Positions 11,250-22,312 of a DNA stretch of 64,000 nucleotides are shown here, piece after piece; positions within the stretch are counted from its first letter, which is position 1; each line of letters opens with the position of its first letter. The position numbers were made by a program, and so were the translations under genes. Origin of the DNA: Pelagibacteraceae bacterium AG-390-O04 (lineage in GTDB: Bacteria > Pseudomonadota > Alphaproteobacteria > Pelagibacterales > Pelagibacteraceae); assembly GCA_003278065.1 (NCBI GenBank), contig QCHE01000003.1, positions 19,412 through 83,411 of the forward strand, given 5' to 3'. The notes below the pieces were generated by a model. It saw only the letters and a program-made list of their open reading frames with translations, was not told the origin of the DNA and made no database searches.

Positions 11250-12277
11250 TGGAAACAGAAAATGTAAACGTCAAAAATTGGAAATCACTAATAAAACCTA
11301 CAAAACTTGATGTGAAAATGAGTGATGATTTGACAAATGCAAAAATTATTGCTGAACCATTGGAAAAAGGTTATGGCCTTACTTTAGGAAATTCTTTAAG
11401 AAGAATTTTACTTTCTTCGATAAGAGGTGCTGCTGTAACGTCTATACAAATTGATGGAGTTTTACATGAATTTACATCTATAAAAGGTGTTAGAGAAGAT
11501 GTGACGGATATTGTTTTGAATGTAAAATCTTTAGCATTAAAATGTTCTTCTGAAGGAACTAAAAAACTAGTTTTAGACGCTAAAGGCCCTGGTGAAATTA
11601 AAGCATCTGATATTTCAGCAGTTGCTGATGTTGAAATTTTAAACCCAGATCTTGTTATTTGTAATCTTGATGAAAATACAAATTTTCATATGGAAATGAA
11701 TGTTAATACCGGAAAAGGTTATGTTCCAGCTGATTTAAATAAACCAGAAGAACCACCATTAGGACTTATTGCTATAGACTCTTTATATAGTCCAGTTAAA
11801 AAAGTTTCTTATTCTGTAAGTACAGCAAGAGAAGGTAAAGCTCTTGACTATGACAAACTTACAATGGAAGTAGAAACAAATGGATCAATATCAGCTGAAG
11901 ATGCCATTGCTTATTCTGCTAGAATTTTCCAAGATCAATTAAAAATGTTTATTAATTTTGATGAACCAGTTGAAGCCCCTGTAAAAGAAGTTTCTTCTGA
12001 GCCAGAGTTTAATAAAAATCTTCTTAGAAAAGTTGATGAACTTGAATTATCTGTGAGATCAATGAACTGTCTAAAAAATGATAATATAATTTATATAGGT
12101 GATTTAGTTCAAAAATCTGAAGGTGAAATGTTAAGAACACCAAATTTTGGAAGAAAATCTTTAAATGAAATCAAAGAGGTTTTAACAGGTATGTCTCTAT
12201 ATCTAGGTATGGAAATTCCAAATTGGCCTCCTGATAATATTGCTGAAATGTCTAAAAAACTAGAGGAAGCTATATAA
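11249..12277 (+). CDS. rpoA: RNA polymerase alpha subunit
   Basis: [21 protein letters not shown]-terminal domain [14 protein letters not shown]. Confidence 0.98.
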   Translation: METENVNVKNWKSLIKPTKLDVKMSDDLTNAKIIAEPLEKGYGLTLGNSLRRILLSSIRGAAVTSIQIDGVLHEFTSIKGVREDVTDIVLNVKSLALKCSSEGTKKLVLDAKGPGEIKASDISAVADVEILNPDLVICNLDENTNFHMEMNVNTGKGYVPADLNKPEEPPLGLIAIDSLYSPVKKVSYSVSTAREGKALDYDKLTMEVETNGSISAEDAIAYSARIFQDQLKMFINFDEPVEAPVKEVSSEPEFNKNLLRKVDELELSVRSMNCLKNDNIIYIGDLVQKSEGEMLRTPNFGRKSLNEIKEVLTGMSLYLGMEIPNWPPDNIAEMSKKLEEAI

Positions 12278-12726
12278 TGAGACACGGCATGGCAAATAAG
12301 AAGTTAAATCGTACTTCTGAACATAGAAAAGCATTACTTAAAAACATGTTAAATTCGTTAATTAAATATGAACAGATTAAAACTACTTTGCCAAAAGCAA
12401 AATTTTTGAAACCTCAGGCTGATAAAATTATCACATTGGGTAAGAAAAATAATTTACAAACATCTAAGTTATTAGTTTCAAAATTACAAGATACAACATC
12501 AGCAAATAAAGTAAAAAAAACTCTTTCAAAAAGATATGAAAAAAGAAATGGTGGTTATACGAGGATTATAAAAGCAGGTTTTAGATATGGTGACAATGCA
12601 CCTATGGCAATTATAGAATTTGTTGACAGAGATGTTGAGGCAAAAAGATTAGATAAAAAGAAAAAAGAAACTCCTAAAATTAAGGAAGATTCTAAAAAAG
12701 AAGATAAAAAATTAGCTACAGCTTAA
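12277..12726 (+). CDS. rplQ: 50S ribosomal protein L17
   Basis: [50 protein letters not shown]. Confidence 0.97.
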   Translation: MRHGMANKKLNRTSEHRKALLKNMLNSLIKYEQIKTTLPKAKFLKPQADKIITLGKKNNLQTSKLLVSKLQDTTSANKVKKTLSKRYEKRNGGYTRIIKAGFRYGDNAPMAIIEFVDRDVEAKRLDKKKKETPKIKEDSKKEDKKLATA

Positions 12727-12739
12727 TATACCAATTTAA

Positions 12740-13651
12740 ATGCCTAAAAGTTATATCGTTGATACAACGTTTAATAACATGCGTATTGATAGATGGTTAA
12801 GAAATAAATTAGGTAAAATTCCACAAAGTCTCATAGAAAAATCATTAAGAGCTGGAAAAATAAAAATTAATAAAAAAAAAATTAAAAGTTCTTATAAAAT
12901 AAAAACTAATGATAAAGTTGAAATATTTAATTTTAAATTTGAGGAAAAAATATACCAAAAAAAAATTAATTATATTCCATCAGATGAAGTAATTAAAGCT
13001 AATGAAAATTTAATCATAGATGATAATGAAGATTTTATTGTTTTGAATAAAAGTTCTGGCATTTCAGTTCAAGGTGGTACAAAATCAAAAAAAAATTTAG
13101 TTGATATTTTTGCAAAAAGTGAAATTTTTCGAGAAACAAAACCATTTTCTGTTCATAGATTAGATAAAGATACATCTGGGGTTTTTATTATTGCAAAAAA
13201 TAGAGAGACAGCTCAATTATTAACATCTTTATTTAGATTAAGAAAAGTTCATAAAACATATTTAGCAATATGCCACGGTGAAATTGAAAAAAATTATGGT
13301 GAATGGAATGATGATTTGTTACGTTATGATAAAAAAAAACGAATTTTTGAAAAAGCAAAAACAATTTTTAAGATCATTGATAAAAATTCTAATTCAAGTT
13401 TAGTAGAGATGCGACCAATAACAGGAAGAAAACATCAACTTAGAAAACAATTATTTAACATCGGCCATTCAATTTATGGTGATCAAAAATATAGATCATC
13501 AAATTCAACAAGAGGTATTAACAAAAATTTAATGCTTCATTCTTATCAAATAAAATTTATGATCAAAAATAAAAAATATACTTACAAAGCTTTATTACCC
13601 GATTATTTTAAAAATCTTTTAAAGACTAAAAGACTTAATTTCTTAGATTAA
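12740..13651 (+). CDS. rluC: RluA-family pseudouridine synthase (RluC-like), N-terminal S4 domain
   Basis: [20 protein letters not shown] catalytic motif; S4-like N-terminus. Confidence 0.85.
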   Translation: MPKSYIVDTTFNNMRIDRWLRNKLGKIPQSLIEKSLRAGKIKINKKKIKSSYKIKTNDKVEIFNFKFEEKIYQKKINYIPSDEVIKANENLIIDDNEDFIVLNKSSGISVQGGTKSKKNLVDIFAKSEIFRETKPFSVHRLDKDTSGVFIIAKNRETAQLLTSLFRLRKVHKTYLAICHGEIEKNYGEWNDDLLRYDKKKRIFEKAKTIFKIIDKNSNSSLVEMRPITGRKHQLRKQLFNIGHSIYGDQKYRSSNSTRGINKNLMLHSYQIKFMIKNKKYTYKALLPDYFKNLLKTKRLNFLD

Positions 13652-14255
13652 TTAAAAAATTGTCAATTAATTTATTTTGTAGATTGCTGTAGTCTTGATC
13701 GACAATCTTTTTCAGATTTGTTATCCCTTTGTCTCTTATTCCACATGGAACTATAGATTGATATTTTGTTAAATTATTATTTATATTAATTGAAAAACCA
13801 TGATAGGCAATCCATCTACTTATTCTAACACCAATAGCAGCAATTTTTTTTGTTTCAAATTTATCATTATACCAAATACCAATATTTTTTTTATCAGCAA
13901 AAGTATTTATATTGTATGATTTTATAGTATTAATTATTGTTCTTTCAATTGAGGAAATAAATTTTCTAATATCTTTATTTCTTTTTTTTAAATCAATTAC
14001 AAAATAACAAATAAGTTGTCCTGGACCATGGTGAGTAATCTTACCCCCTCTATTTGTTTTTAAAATTTTGATAGATTTATCTATTATTTCATTTTCTTTA
14101 TAACTGGTCCCAGCAGTATAAATATCCTCATGCTCTAAAATCCATATTAATTCATTTGATTTATTATTATGAATTTCCAACAGTCTTGTTTCCATGAACT
14201 TTAAGGCAGTTTCGTATTTTACTGGTTTTTTTGACTTTTTGATCTCTATATTCAT
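13635..14255 (-). CDS. lipB: Lipoyl(octanoyl) transferase LipB
   Basis: [47 protein letters not shown]. Confidence 0.94.
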   Translation of the reverse strand: MNIEIKKSKKPVKYETALKFMETRLLEIHNNKSNELIWILEHEDIYTAGTSYKENEIIDKSIKILKTNRGGKITHHGPGQLICYFVIDLKKRNKDIRKFISSIERTIINTIKSYNINTFADKKNIGIWYNDKFETKKIAAIGVRISRWIAYHGFSININNNLTKYQSIVPCGIRDKGITNLKKIVDQDYSNLQNKLIDNFLINLRN

Positions 14256-14315
14256 TTAAAAATTGTATTCTTTATATTTTGTATTAAAAGTTCCGACTAA
14301 ATAATAGGTATATTT

Positions 14316-15689
14316 ATGACTTTAATAAAAAAAATAAAAGATAAAAAAGTCAATTTTGAATTTAACAAAGAATACATAAAAGTAGTTACAGATAAAATTG
14401 CTTCTAGCGATGCGTTATTTATTACCAACTCATTTAAAGAAATGCACCCTGCTGATGCAGCTGATATTATTGAACATTTAAGTCAAAATGATAGAGAAAA
14501 TTTAATAAAATTAAACAATTTCAAGATTGATCCTGAGGTATTTGTTGAATTGAATGAGTCGGTACAATCAGAGATAATTAAATATCTTTCGTCTGAAGCT
14601 ATAGTTAGAATACTTAAAAATCTAGAATCAGATGATGCTATAGCTATTTTAGAAAATGTTGATGAAAAAGATAAGAATTCAATTTTAAGTTCATTACCAC
14701 CTAAAGATCGTTTTGCATTATTAGAGGGTCTTAGTTATCCAGAAGACAGTGCAGCGAGGATTATGCAGAGAGAATTTACTGCAATACCTAGTAATTGGTC
14801 AGTAGGTCAAACTATTGATTATTTAAGGGAAAACAAAGACTTACCAGAACAATTTTTAGAAATTTATATTGTAGACGAAAATTTTAAACCAATTGGAACT
14901 GTCCCCTCATCTAAAGTTTTAAGAACACCGAGAGAGTCAAAGATGTCATCTATAATGGAAGATTCATCATTCTTAATTCCAGTTGATATGGACAGAGAAG
15001 AAGTTGGAAATTTATTCGAAAATTACAATTTAAATTCAGCTTGTGTAGTTGATAAAACTAATAAACTAGTTGGCATGATAACTTCAGATGATGTTTTAAC
15101 TGTATTAAAAGAAGAGGCAGAAGAAGATGCACTTAGATTAGCAGGAGTAGGTGACGAAGAAATTACAGATGGTGTATTAACTAAAACTAAGAGAAGATTT
15201 AATTGGTTATTATTAAATCTTTTTACAGCTTTTTTAGCAACTTATTGTATTAGTTTATTTGGTGCTACAATTGAACAAATGGTTGTACTAGCATTTTTAA
15301 TGCCTATTGTTGCTTCAATGGGTGGTAATGCAGGTATGCAAACTTTAGCTGTAACGGTAAGGACTCTTGCTACAAATGATTTAACACGAAATAATTTTAA
15401 CCAAAATATTTTAAAAGAGTTTAATATTGGGATTTTAAATGGAATTATTTTTGCAATAATAAGTTCTTTCATAGTTCAATTATGGTTCCAAGATATTCAA
15501 TTATCATTAATCATTTCAATATCTATGGTATTAACAATGATAGTTGCTGGATTATTTGGAATTTTAGTTCCAGTAACTTTAAAAAAAATGAATATTGATC
15601 CTGCTATTGCTTCAAGTGTTTTTGTAACCACAATTACTGATGTGATTGGTTTTGTTTCATTTTTAGGAGTCGGTGCTTATTTTTTATAG
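14316..15689 (+). CDS. mgtE: Magnesium transporter MgtE
   Basis: MgtE N-terminal and CBS domains; MPIVASMGGNAGMQTLAVTVR. Confidence 0.95.
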   Translation: MTLIKKIKDKKVNFEFNKEYIKVVTDKIASSDALFITNSFKEMHPADAADIIEHLSQNDRENLIKLNNFKIDPEVFVELNESVQSEIIKYLSSEAIVRILKNLESDDAIAILENVDEKDKNSILSSLPPKDRFALLEGLSYPEDSAARIMQREFTAIPSNWSVGQTIDYLRENKDLPEQFLEIYIVDENFKPIGTVPSSKVLRTPRESKMSSIMEDSSFLIPVDMDREEVGNLFENYNLNSACVVDKTNKLVGMITSDDVLTVLKEEAEEDALRLAGVGDEEITDGVLTKTKRRFNWLLLNLFTAFLATYCISLFGATIEQMVVLAFLMPIVASMGGNAGMQTLAVTVRTLATNDLTRNNFNQNILKEFNIGILNGIIFAIISSFIVQLWFQDIQLSLIISISMVLTMIVAGLFGILVPVTLKKMNIDPAIASSVFVTTITDVIGFVSFLGVGAYFL

Positions 15690-15692
15690 AAA

Positions 15693-16535
15693 CTAAAAAT
15701 TATCAATTAATCTTATCTTATTAATATAATAAGCGATAAATATTTTTGAATTTTTAATTTTATTTGATAAATTCAAATTAAATTTATTTCTTAACTCAAA
15801 ATACTCAATATTAATTCTGTATGATTTAATTAATTCATTTTTTTTAATTTTAATTAATTTTTTAATATTTTTTTTATTTTTAATTGTTTTCTTAAAATTA
15901 ATAATATTTCTAGCAACTTTACCTGCTTTGTTTAACTCTCTGCTATCTAATAGTTTGTTTCGAGAAGAAAGTGCCAATTTCTCTGAATTTCTGATGGTTC
16001 TACAAGAAATTATTTTGATTTTATATTTCTTTTCAATATATTTTTTTACTAAAAATAATTGTTGAAAATCTTTTTCACCCATAAAAATTTTTTTTGGTCT
16101 AATGATTTTTGTTAAACATTCCATTACATCAATGACACCTTCAAAATGTCCCTTTCTATATTTTGCACATAATATTCTTTCTTTTTTATTAAGTTTGAAT
16201 TGAGTTTTTCTTTTAGAAGAATAGACATCTTTTTTATTTGGCAAAAATACATAATCAACTTTCAACTTTCTTAAAATTGATAAGTCTTTTTTATAATTTC
16301 TAGGATATTTATTAAAATCTCTTTTATTATTAAATTGTCTTGGATTGATAAAGACACTAACTATAGTTTTATTACAATCTTTTAATGATTTTTTAATTAA
16401 TGAAATATGACCCTTATGTAAGCTCCCCATAGTTGGCACAAATCCTAATTTTGAGGTTCTAAATAGTGCCTCATTTAAATCATCTTTATTTAATAAAATT
16501 TTCATTTGTATAAAACATTTTAATAAGTAAAACAT
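15693..16535 (-). CDS. panC: Pantoate-beta-alanine ligase; likely start is the internal ATG at 16505 (MKILLNK...)
   Basis: LGFVPTMGSLHKGHISLIKKS; VSVFINPRQF; MGEKDFQQL. Confidence 0.93.
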   Translation of the reverse strand: MFYLLKCFIQMKILLNKDDLNEALFRTSKLGFVPTMGSLHKGHISLIKKSLKDCNKTIVSVFINPRQFNNKRDFNKYPRNYKKDLSILRKLKVDYVFLPNKKDVYSSKRKTQFKLNKKERILCAKYRKGHFEGVIDVMECLTKIIRPKKIFMGEKDFQQLFLVKKYIEKKYKIKIISCRTIRNSEKLALSSRNKLLDSRELNKAGKVARNIINFKKTIKNKKNIKKLIKIKKNELIKSYRINIEYFELRNKFNLNLSNKIKNSKIFIAYYINKIRLIDNF

Positions 16536-16539
16536 TTAA

Positions 16540-17355
16540 ATGATTAAACAAGCAATTATTCCATTAGCGGGTTTGGGAACACGTTTACTTCCATTAACTA
16601 GCGTATTTGCAAAGGAACTTTTACCAATTAATGGAAAACCAGGAATTGAATATATTTTAGACGAATGTATAGAAGCCGGGATTAAAGAAATTATTTTCAT
16701 AATTTCTAAAAAAAAACAAATGATAAAAAGTTATTTTTATAATGATATTTTTTATAAAAAAATAATTAAAAAAAAAAAAGATCCTAGAATTATTAAAGAA
16801 TACAAAAAAATATTGAAATATAAGAAGATGATAAGATTTGTTTATCAAAATAAACCATTAGGAACTGGTGATGCAGTTCTTAAAACTAAAAAATATATAA
16901 CAGATAAATATTTTTTAATGTTATTGCCTGATGATCTTATTATTAAAAAAAATTGCTCTAAATCAATGATCAATATACATAAAAAATTAAAATCTTCGGT
17001 AATTGCGAGCATGAAAGTAAATAGAAAGTCTGTTAATAGATGGGGAATTTATAAACTAGGAAAAAAAATAGATAAAAATAACTTTCTTATTAAAGATGTT
17101 GTTGAAAAACCATCGATTAAAAAAGCACCATCAAACCAAGCTGTTATCGGTAGATATATCCTACCAAAAATTATATTTTCAAAATTATTAAAACAAAAAC
17201 CAGGAAAAGGTGGTGAGATACATATTACTGACGCAATACAATTGTTGATAAATCAGAATAAAAAATTTGTAGCACATAATTTTTCAGGAAAATATTTAGA
17301 CTGTGGAAGTATGCAGGGATATATTAACTCAACTTTGGAAATATCTAAGATATGA
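16540..17355 (+). CDS. galU: UTP-glucose-1-phosphate uridylyltransferase
   Basis: AIIPLAGLGTRLLPLTSVFAKELLPINGKPGIEYI; GEIHITDAIQ. Confidence 0.93.
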   Translation: MIKQAIIPLAGLGTRLLPLTSVFAKELLPINGKPGIEYILDECIEAGIKEIIFIISKKKQMIKSYFYNDIFYKKIIKKKKDPRIIKEYKKILKYKKMIRFVYQNKPLGTGDAVLKTKKYITDKYFLMLLPDDLIIKKNCSKSMINIHKKLKSSVIASMKVNRKSVNRWGIYKLGKKIDKNNFLIKDVVEKPSIKKAPSNQAVIGRYILPKIIFSKLLKQKPGKGGEIHITDAIQLLINQNKKFVAHNFSGKYLDCGSMQGYINSTLEISKI

Positions 17356-18650
17356 AATTGTGTATGATAGGAACCGGGTATGTCGGGTTGGTAAGTGGTG
17401 TCTGTTTTTCTGATCTAGGTAATGATGTAATTTGTGTAGATAAAGATATTAAAAAAATAGAAAAATTAAAAAAAGGAAAAGTTCCAATTTATGAACCAGG
17501 ATTATCTGAATTGGTAAACAAGAATTATAAAAACAAAAGATTAAGTTTTTCTAGTGATCTTAAAAAATCAGTTAAGGAGTCTGATATCATTTTTATTTGT
17601 GTTGGAACCCCAACCAAAAAAGGTAGCAGTAAAGCTGATTTAAGCCAAATTTTTAATGTAGCAAAAGAAATTAGTTCATCAATTAATAAATTTAAGATAA
17701 TAATCACAAAATCTACAGTACCAGTAACTACAGGTGATGAAATTGAAAAGATCTTTTTAAAAAAAAATAATAAAAAAAAATTTTCAATTATATCAAATCC
17801 AGAATTTTTAAGAGAAGGTGAAGCAATCAGAGATTTTATATATCCTGATAGAATAGTAATTGGAACAAATGATAAAAAATCAAATAAAATTTTAAAAAAC
17901 CTTTACAGCCCCTTAATTTCAAAAGGTGCCTCATACTTAACAACATCAAGAAGAGCAGCAGAATTAATCAAATATGCTTCTAATGCTTTCTTGGCTACAA
18001 AAATTACTTTTATAAATGAAATAGCAAATTTATGTGAAAAAACTGGAATTAATATTGAGGATATATCTATTGGTATGGGCTTAGATAAGAGAATTGGTAG
18101 CAGGTTCCTAAGAGCGGGACCAGCTTATGGTGGATCATGTTTCCCAAAAGATACTAAAGCTATAACCTCAACAGCTGATAAATTTGCAATAAATTTATCC
18201 GTAATCAAATCAGTAATTAAATCAAATAAAAATAGATCAAATCTTTTACTTAATAAAGTATACGAAATTTTAAATAAAAAAATTAAAAATAGAAAGATAA
18301 CTTTCTTAGGTGTAACTTTTAAAGCCAACACTGATGACATGAGAGACTCATCTAGTCTTACAATGATACCAGCACTTTCTAAAAAAGGAGCTATAATTAA
18401 ATATTATGATCCTACTGGTTTTAAAAAAGAATTTTCTAAAATTAAAAATGTTTATAATTCGAATTCAATAAAACAATCACTAGAAGGGAGTGATCTTGTT
18501 ATTATTCATACAGAGTGGAATGATTTTAAATCGATAAATTTTAAAAATTTATTAAAAGGTAAAAAATGTATAATTTATGATATGAGAAATATTTACTCTC
18601 CAAAAAAGATCATAGATCAAGGTTTTAAATATTATAGTATTGGTAGATAA
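17352..18650 (+). CDS. ugd: UDP-glucose 6-dehydrogenase
   Basis: CMIGTGYVGLVSGVCFSDLGNDVICVD; GPAYGGSCFPKDT. Confidence 0.94.
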   Translation: MKLCMIGTGYVGLVSGVCFSDLGNDVICVDKDIKKIEKLKKGKVPIYEPGLSELVNKNYKNKRLSFSSDLKKSVKESDIIFICVGTPTKKGSSKADLSQIFNVAKEISSSINKFKIIITKSTVPVTTGDEIEKIFLKKNNKKKFSIISNPEFLREGEAIRDFIYPDRIVIGTNDKKSNKILKNLYSPLISKGASYLTTSRRAAELIKYASNAFLATKITFINEIANLCEKTGINIEDISIGMGLDKRIGSRFLRAGPAYGGSCFPKDTKAITSTADKFAINLSVIKSVIKSNKNRSNLLLNKVYEILNKKIKNRKITFLGVTFKANTDDMRDSSSLTMIPALSKKGAIIKYYDPTGFKKEFSKIKNVYNSNSIKQSLEGSDLVIIHTEWNDFKSINFKNLLKGKKCIIYDMRNIYSPKKIIDQGFKYYSIGR

Positions 18651-18652
18651 AT

Positions 18653-19114
18653 TTAATTTAGTTCAAAAATTGCATCAACTTCAACAGAGACACCTAAGGG
18701 TAAACTATTTGTACTTACAGCTGCTCTGGTATGCATTCCTGCTTCACCAAAAATTGAGGCTATTAAATCAGAAGCACCATTAATTACCTTTGGTTGCTCA
18801 GTATAGTTTTCAGTAGAATTTACAAATCCAGTTAATTTTACACATGATTTGATTTTTGATAAATCATCTGCACAAGCTTTTTTAACTTGTGCAATAATAC
18901 TCATAGCACATCTTTTAGCTGCATTGTATCCGGCCTCTGTATTTAAATCTTTTCCAACTTTACCCTTTATTAATTGTCCATTTTCATCAATTGATATTTG
19001 TCCTGATATAAATAACATTTTACCAGATATTTTTGTTGCCACATAATTTCCAACTGGTGCTTTAGCTTCAGGCAAAATTATATTAAGTTCTTTTAATTTA
19101 TCTTCATAATTCAT
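18653..19114 (-). CDS. RidA/YjgF family protein
   Basis: GNYVATKISGKMLFISGQIS; MHTRAAVSTNSLPLGVSVEVDAIFEL. Confidence 0.88.
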   Translation of the reverse strand: MNYEDKLKELNIILPEAKAPVGNYVATKISGKMLFISGQISIDENGQLIKGKVGKDLNTEAGYNAAKRCAMSIIAQVKKACADDLSKIKSCVKLTGFVNSTENYTEQPKVINGASDLIASIFGEAGMHTRAAVSTNSLPLGVSVEVDAIFELN

Positions 19115-21696
19115 TTTGATTTCCTTTTTTTTGATTTCTTATTTTTATCGTATTCCTTTCTTTTCTCAATCAATATTAATGCTTCTTCCATAGTCAGTTC
19201 AGCAGGATCTTTTTCTTCAGGTATTGTTGCATTAAGAGATTTATATTTAATATAAGGACCATATTGTCCTTTCATTATTCTTACAGGCTTTTTATCTTCA
19301 GGATGTTCTCCTAAATCTTTGATCATTGAGGAAGACATTCTACCAGGTTTAGCTTCTGCTATTAATGTGATTGCTCTATTTAAACCAATTGAAAAAATTT
19401 CCTCAACATTTTCTATTCGTGCTGATTTATTTTCACACTTTAAGTAAGGACCGAATCTTCCAGTATTTAACGTAATTTCTTTTTGATTATCAGGATTTAT
19501 TCCTAAAGATTTAGGCAAGGAACATAAAAATTGAGCTTTTTCTAAATCAATATTTTCCAATTTTAAGCCTTTGGGTATTGAAACATTTTTTAATAGTTCA
19601 TTGACTTCTGATTTAGCTTTTTTGTTCTTTTTCTTTTTCTTTGAAGCTTTTTCGTTCTCTACTTCAGTAGGGATTTTTTCATACTGAAGATAGGGTCCAA
19701 ATCTTCCATTTTTCAAATATATATCATTACCATTTTCATGTTTCCCAAGAAACTTTGGTTCAGCCAATTGTGCTTGCGCAGCAGCTTTTGCTTTAGATAA
19801 TGGTCTTGTAAATTTACATTCTGGATAATTTGAACAACCTATAAAAGCACCACCTCTAAAGCTATTTTTTAAACTAAGAGTTCCATTATTACATAATTGG
19901 CATTTTCTTACTATATTTCCTTCTTTATCTTTATCGAAAACTAAACTTCCTAAACTTTCATTGAGCAAATCTAAGACTTCTCTAGTTCTTTTTTCTTTAA
20001 CCTCTGAAACGTTGTTATTAAAATCTTTCCAAAAGAGCTCTAAAACTTTTATCCAGCTTTCTTTTCCTGTGGTTATTTCGTCTAGTTGATCTTCCAATCC
20101 AGCTGTAAAATTATAGTCAACATATTTTGCAAATAATTTTTCTAAAAAAGCTGAAATTAATTTACCTCTATCAGTAGGAAAAAAACGCTTATTTAGTATT
20201 TCAGCATATCCTCTATTAGCAATTGTAGAAATAATGCTTGCATAGGTAGATGGTCTTCCAATACCCAGTTCTTCCAGTTTTTTAACCAAACTAGCCTCAG
20301 AAAATCTTGGTGGTGGTTGTGTATAATGTTGTTCATCTATCAATGCCTCGATATTAACAGGCCCTTTAGACACAGATGGTAAAATATTTTCATCATCGTC
20401 TTTAGACTGATTGTTATAAATCCTTAAAAATCCATCAAATACAAGGACTGATCCACTAGCTTTACAAATAGTATCATTATTATCTGATGTTATGGTTATG
20501 GTGTTTCTATCAAACTTAGCTGACTCCATTTGAGAAGATAAAGCTCTACTCCAGATCAGGTCATATAATTTATTTTGATCTGTGCTTAAATATTTTTTAA
20601 CACTTTGAGGAGTTCTAATAATATCTGTAGGTCTGATCGCTTCATGAGCTTCTTGTGCATTTTTAGCTTTTTTTCCTGAATAATTTAAAGCCTCATTAGG
20701 TAAATACTCATTACCAATTTCTTTTTTAATATAATCTCTGAAAGCTGATACTGCATCTTTGGATAAGTTAGTTCCATCAGTTCTCATATAAGTAATCAAA
20801 CCAATTGTCTCCCCCTCAATCTCTATACCTTGATAAAGTTTTTGTGCAATTTGCATAGTTCTAGATGCGCCAAAACCCAATCTACTTGAGGCTGTTTGTT
20901 GAAGAGTAGATGTAGTAAATGGTCCTGATGGATTACGATTTACTATTTTACTAGAAATATCAGTAATACTAAATTTTTTTTTGTTAATAGTTGAAATAGC
21001 TTTATTAATTTCTTCCTTATTTTTAAACGAAAATTTTTCAATTTTTGTGTTATCGAGCTGATTGATACTAGCTGTTATACTTTGATTTTTTTGATCAAGA
21101 AATTTTACACTCAATGTCCAAAATTCTTCAGGTTTAAAAGATTCAATTTCATGTTCTCTTTCAGTGATTAATTTTAATGCTACAGATTGAACTCTACCAG
21201 CAGATTTTGAACCAGGTAATTTAGTCCAAAGTATTGGTGAAATATTAAATCCAACTAAATAATCTAAAGCTCTTCTAGCCATATAAGCATCAACTAGAAG
21301 TGGTTCAATTTGTCTTGGGTTTTCTATTCCATGAATTACAGCTTTTTTGGTTATTTCGTTAAAGACTACTCGTTCGATCTCTTTGTCTTTTAAAAGTTTT
21401 TTTTCATTTAAATATTCCTTTACGTGCCAGGCAATTGCTTCACCTTCACGATCTGGGTCAGTAGCTAATATAATCTTAGAGGAGTCTTTTGCGGCATCTG
21501 TTATTTCTTTGAGATATTTTTTTGAAAAACTGTCAACCTCCCATTCCATTTTAAAATCTTGATCTGGATCAACAGAACCGTTTTTGGATGGTAAGTCTCT
21601 AATATGCCCATAACTTGCTAAAACTTTATAATTGTCACCCAAATATTTATTTATTGTTTTAGCTTTAGCTGGGCTTTCTACAATTACCAAATTCAT
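19111..21696 (-). CDS. topA: DNA topoisomerase I
   Basis: MNLVIVESPAKAKTINKYLG; GLITYMRTDGTNLS; one CxxC zinc ribbon and alphaproteobacterial-type C-terminal repeats. Confidence 0.97.
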   Translation of the reverse strand: MNLVIVESPAKAKTINKYLGDNYKVLASYGHIRDLPSKNGSVDPDQDFKMEWEVDSFSKKYLKEITDAAKDSSKIILATDPDREGEAIAWHVKEYLNEKKLLKDKEIERVVFNEITKKAVIHGIENPRQIEPLLVDAYMARRALDYLVGFNISPILWTKLPGSKSAGRVQSVALKLITEREHEIESFKPEEFWTLSVKFLDQKNQSITASINQLDNTKIEKFSFKNKEEINKAISTINKKKFSITDISSKIVNRNPSGPFTTSTLQQTASSRLGFGASRTMQIAQKLYQGIEIEGETIGLITYMRTDGTNLSKDAVSAFRDYIKKEIGNEYLPNEALNYSGKKAKNAQEAHEAIRPTDIIRTPQSVKKYLSTDQNKLYDLIWSRALSSQMESAKFDRNTITITSDNNDTICKASGSVLVFDGFLRIYNNQSKDDDENILPSVSKGPVNIEALIDEQHYTQPPPRFSEASLVKKLEELGIGRPSTYASIISTIANRGYAEILNKRFFPTDRGKLISAFLEKLFAKYVDYNFTAGLEDQLDEITTGKESWIKVLELFWKDFNNNVSEVKEKRTREVLDLLNESLGSLVFDKDKEGNIVRKCQLCNNGTLSLKNSFRGGAFIGCSNYPECKFTRPLSKAKAAAQAQLAEPKFLGKHENGNDIYLKNGRFGPYLQYEKIPTEVENEKASKKKKKNKKAKSEVNELLKNVSIPKGLKLENIDLEKAQFLCSLPKSLGINPDNQKEITLNTGRFGPYLKCENKSARIENVEEIFSIGLNRAITLIAEAKPGRMSSSMIKDLGEHPEDKKPVRIMKGQYGPYIKYKSLNATIPEEKDPAELTMEEALILIEKRKEYDKNKKSKKRKSK

Positions 21697-21732
21697 AAGC
21701 TACAAACTACTCAAAAGACTTAGATAGTCAAT

Positions 21733-22311
21733 TTAATAAATTTTTGTCTTGGTTTCTTCTTTGTTTTTCAATCTTTTAATATTTTCTCTATGGGTAAAAA
21801 ATATCAAAACAAACATAATTGTAAAAAAAATTACCTTATCAAATTGAGCTAAAATTAATAAATAAATTGGTATAGATGCTGCACCTACTAAAGATGACAG
21901 AGAAGAGTATTTAGAAATAAAAAAAGTTATAAACCAAGAAATAGTAAAGATAATTCCAAAATAAACATTTAAAGCAAATAAAATTCCAACATAAGCAGCA
22001 ACACCTTTGCCACCTTTAAACTTTAACCAAATTGGAAATACATGACCTAAAAAAGCACATAAAGAAGCAACATATAGAAAATCTAGGTAAAAAATTTTTA
22101 CATAAATTACTGGCACCACAGCTTTTAAAATATCTAAAAATAATGTTCCATACCCAATACTTTTATTTCCTGTTCTTAAAGCATTAGTTGCTCCAATATT
22201 TCCTGATCCAATTTCTCTAATATCTTTTTTTAAAAAAATCTTTGTTAGTATAAAACCAAACGGTATTGAGCCCATAAGGTAAGAAATCATACCTATTAAA
22301 AAAATATCCAT
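21733..22311 (-). CDS. plsY: Glycerol-3-phosphate acyltransferase PlsY
   Basis: GSIPFGFILTK; REIGSGNIGATNALRTG; FKGGKGVAAYVG. Confidence 0.95.
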   Translation of the reverse strand: MDIFLIGMISYLMGSIPFGFILTKIFLKKDIREIGSGNIGATNALRTGNKSIGYGTLFLDILKAVVPVIYVKIFYLDFLYVASLCAFLGHVFPIWLKFKGGKGVAAYVGILFALNVYFGIIFTISWFITFFISKYSSLSSLVGAASIPIYLLILAQFDKVIFFTIMFVLIFFTHRENIKRLKNKEETKTKIY

Positions 22312-22312
22312 A

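Noticed and set aside
21347-21562. 71-aa plus-strand ORF inside topA
   Set aside because: Antisense to the conserved Toprim region of topA; spurious.
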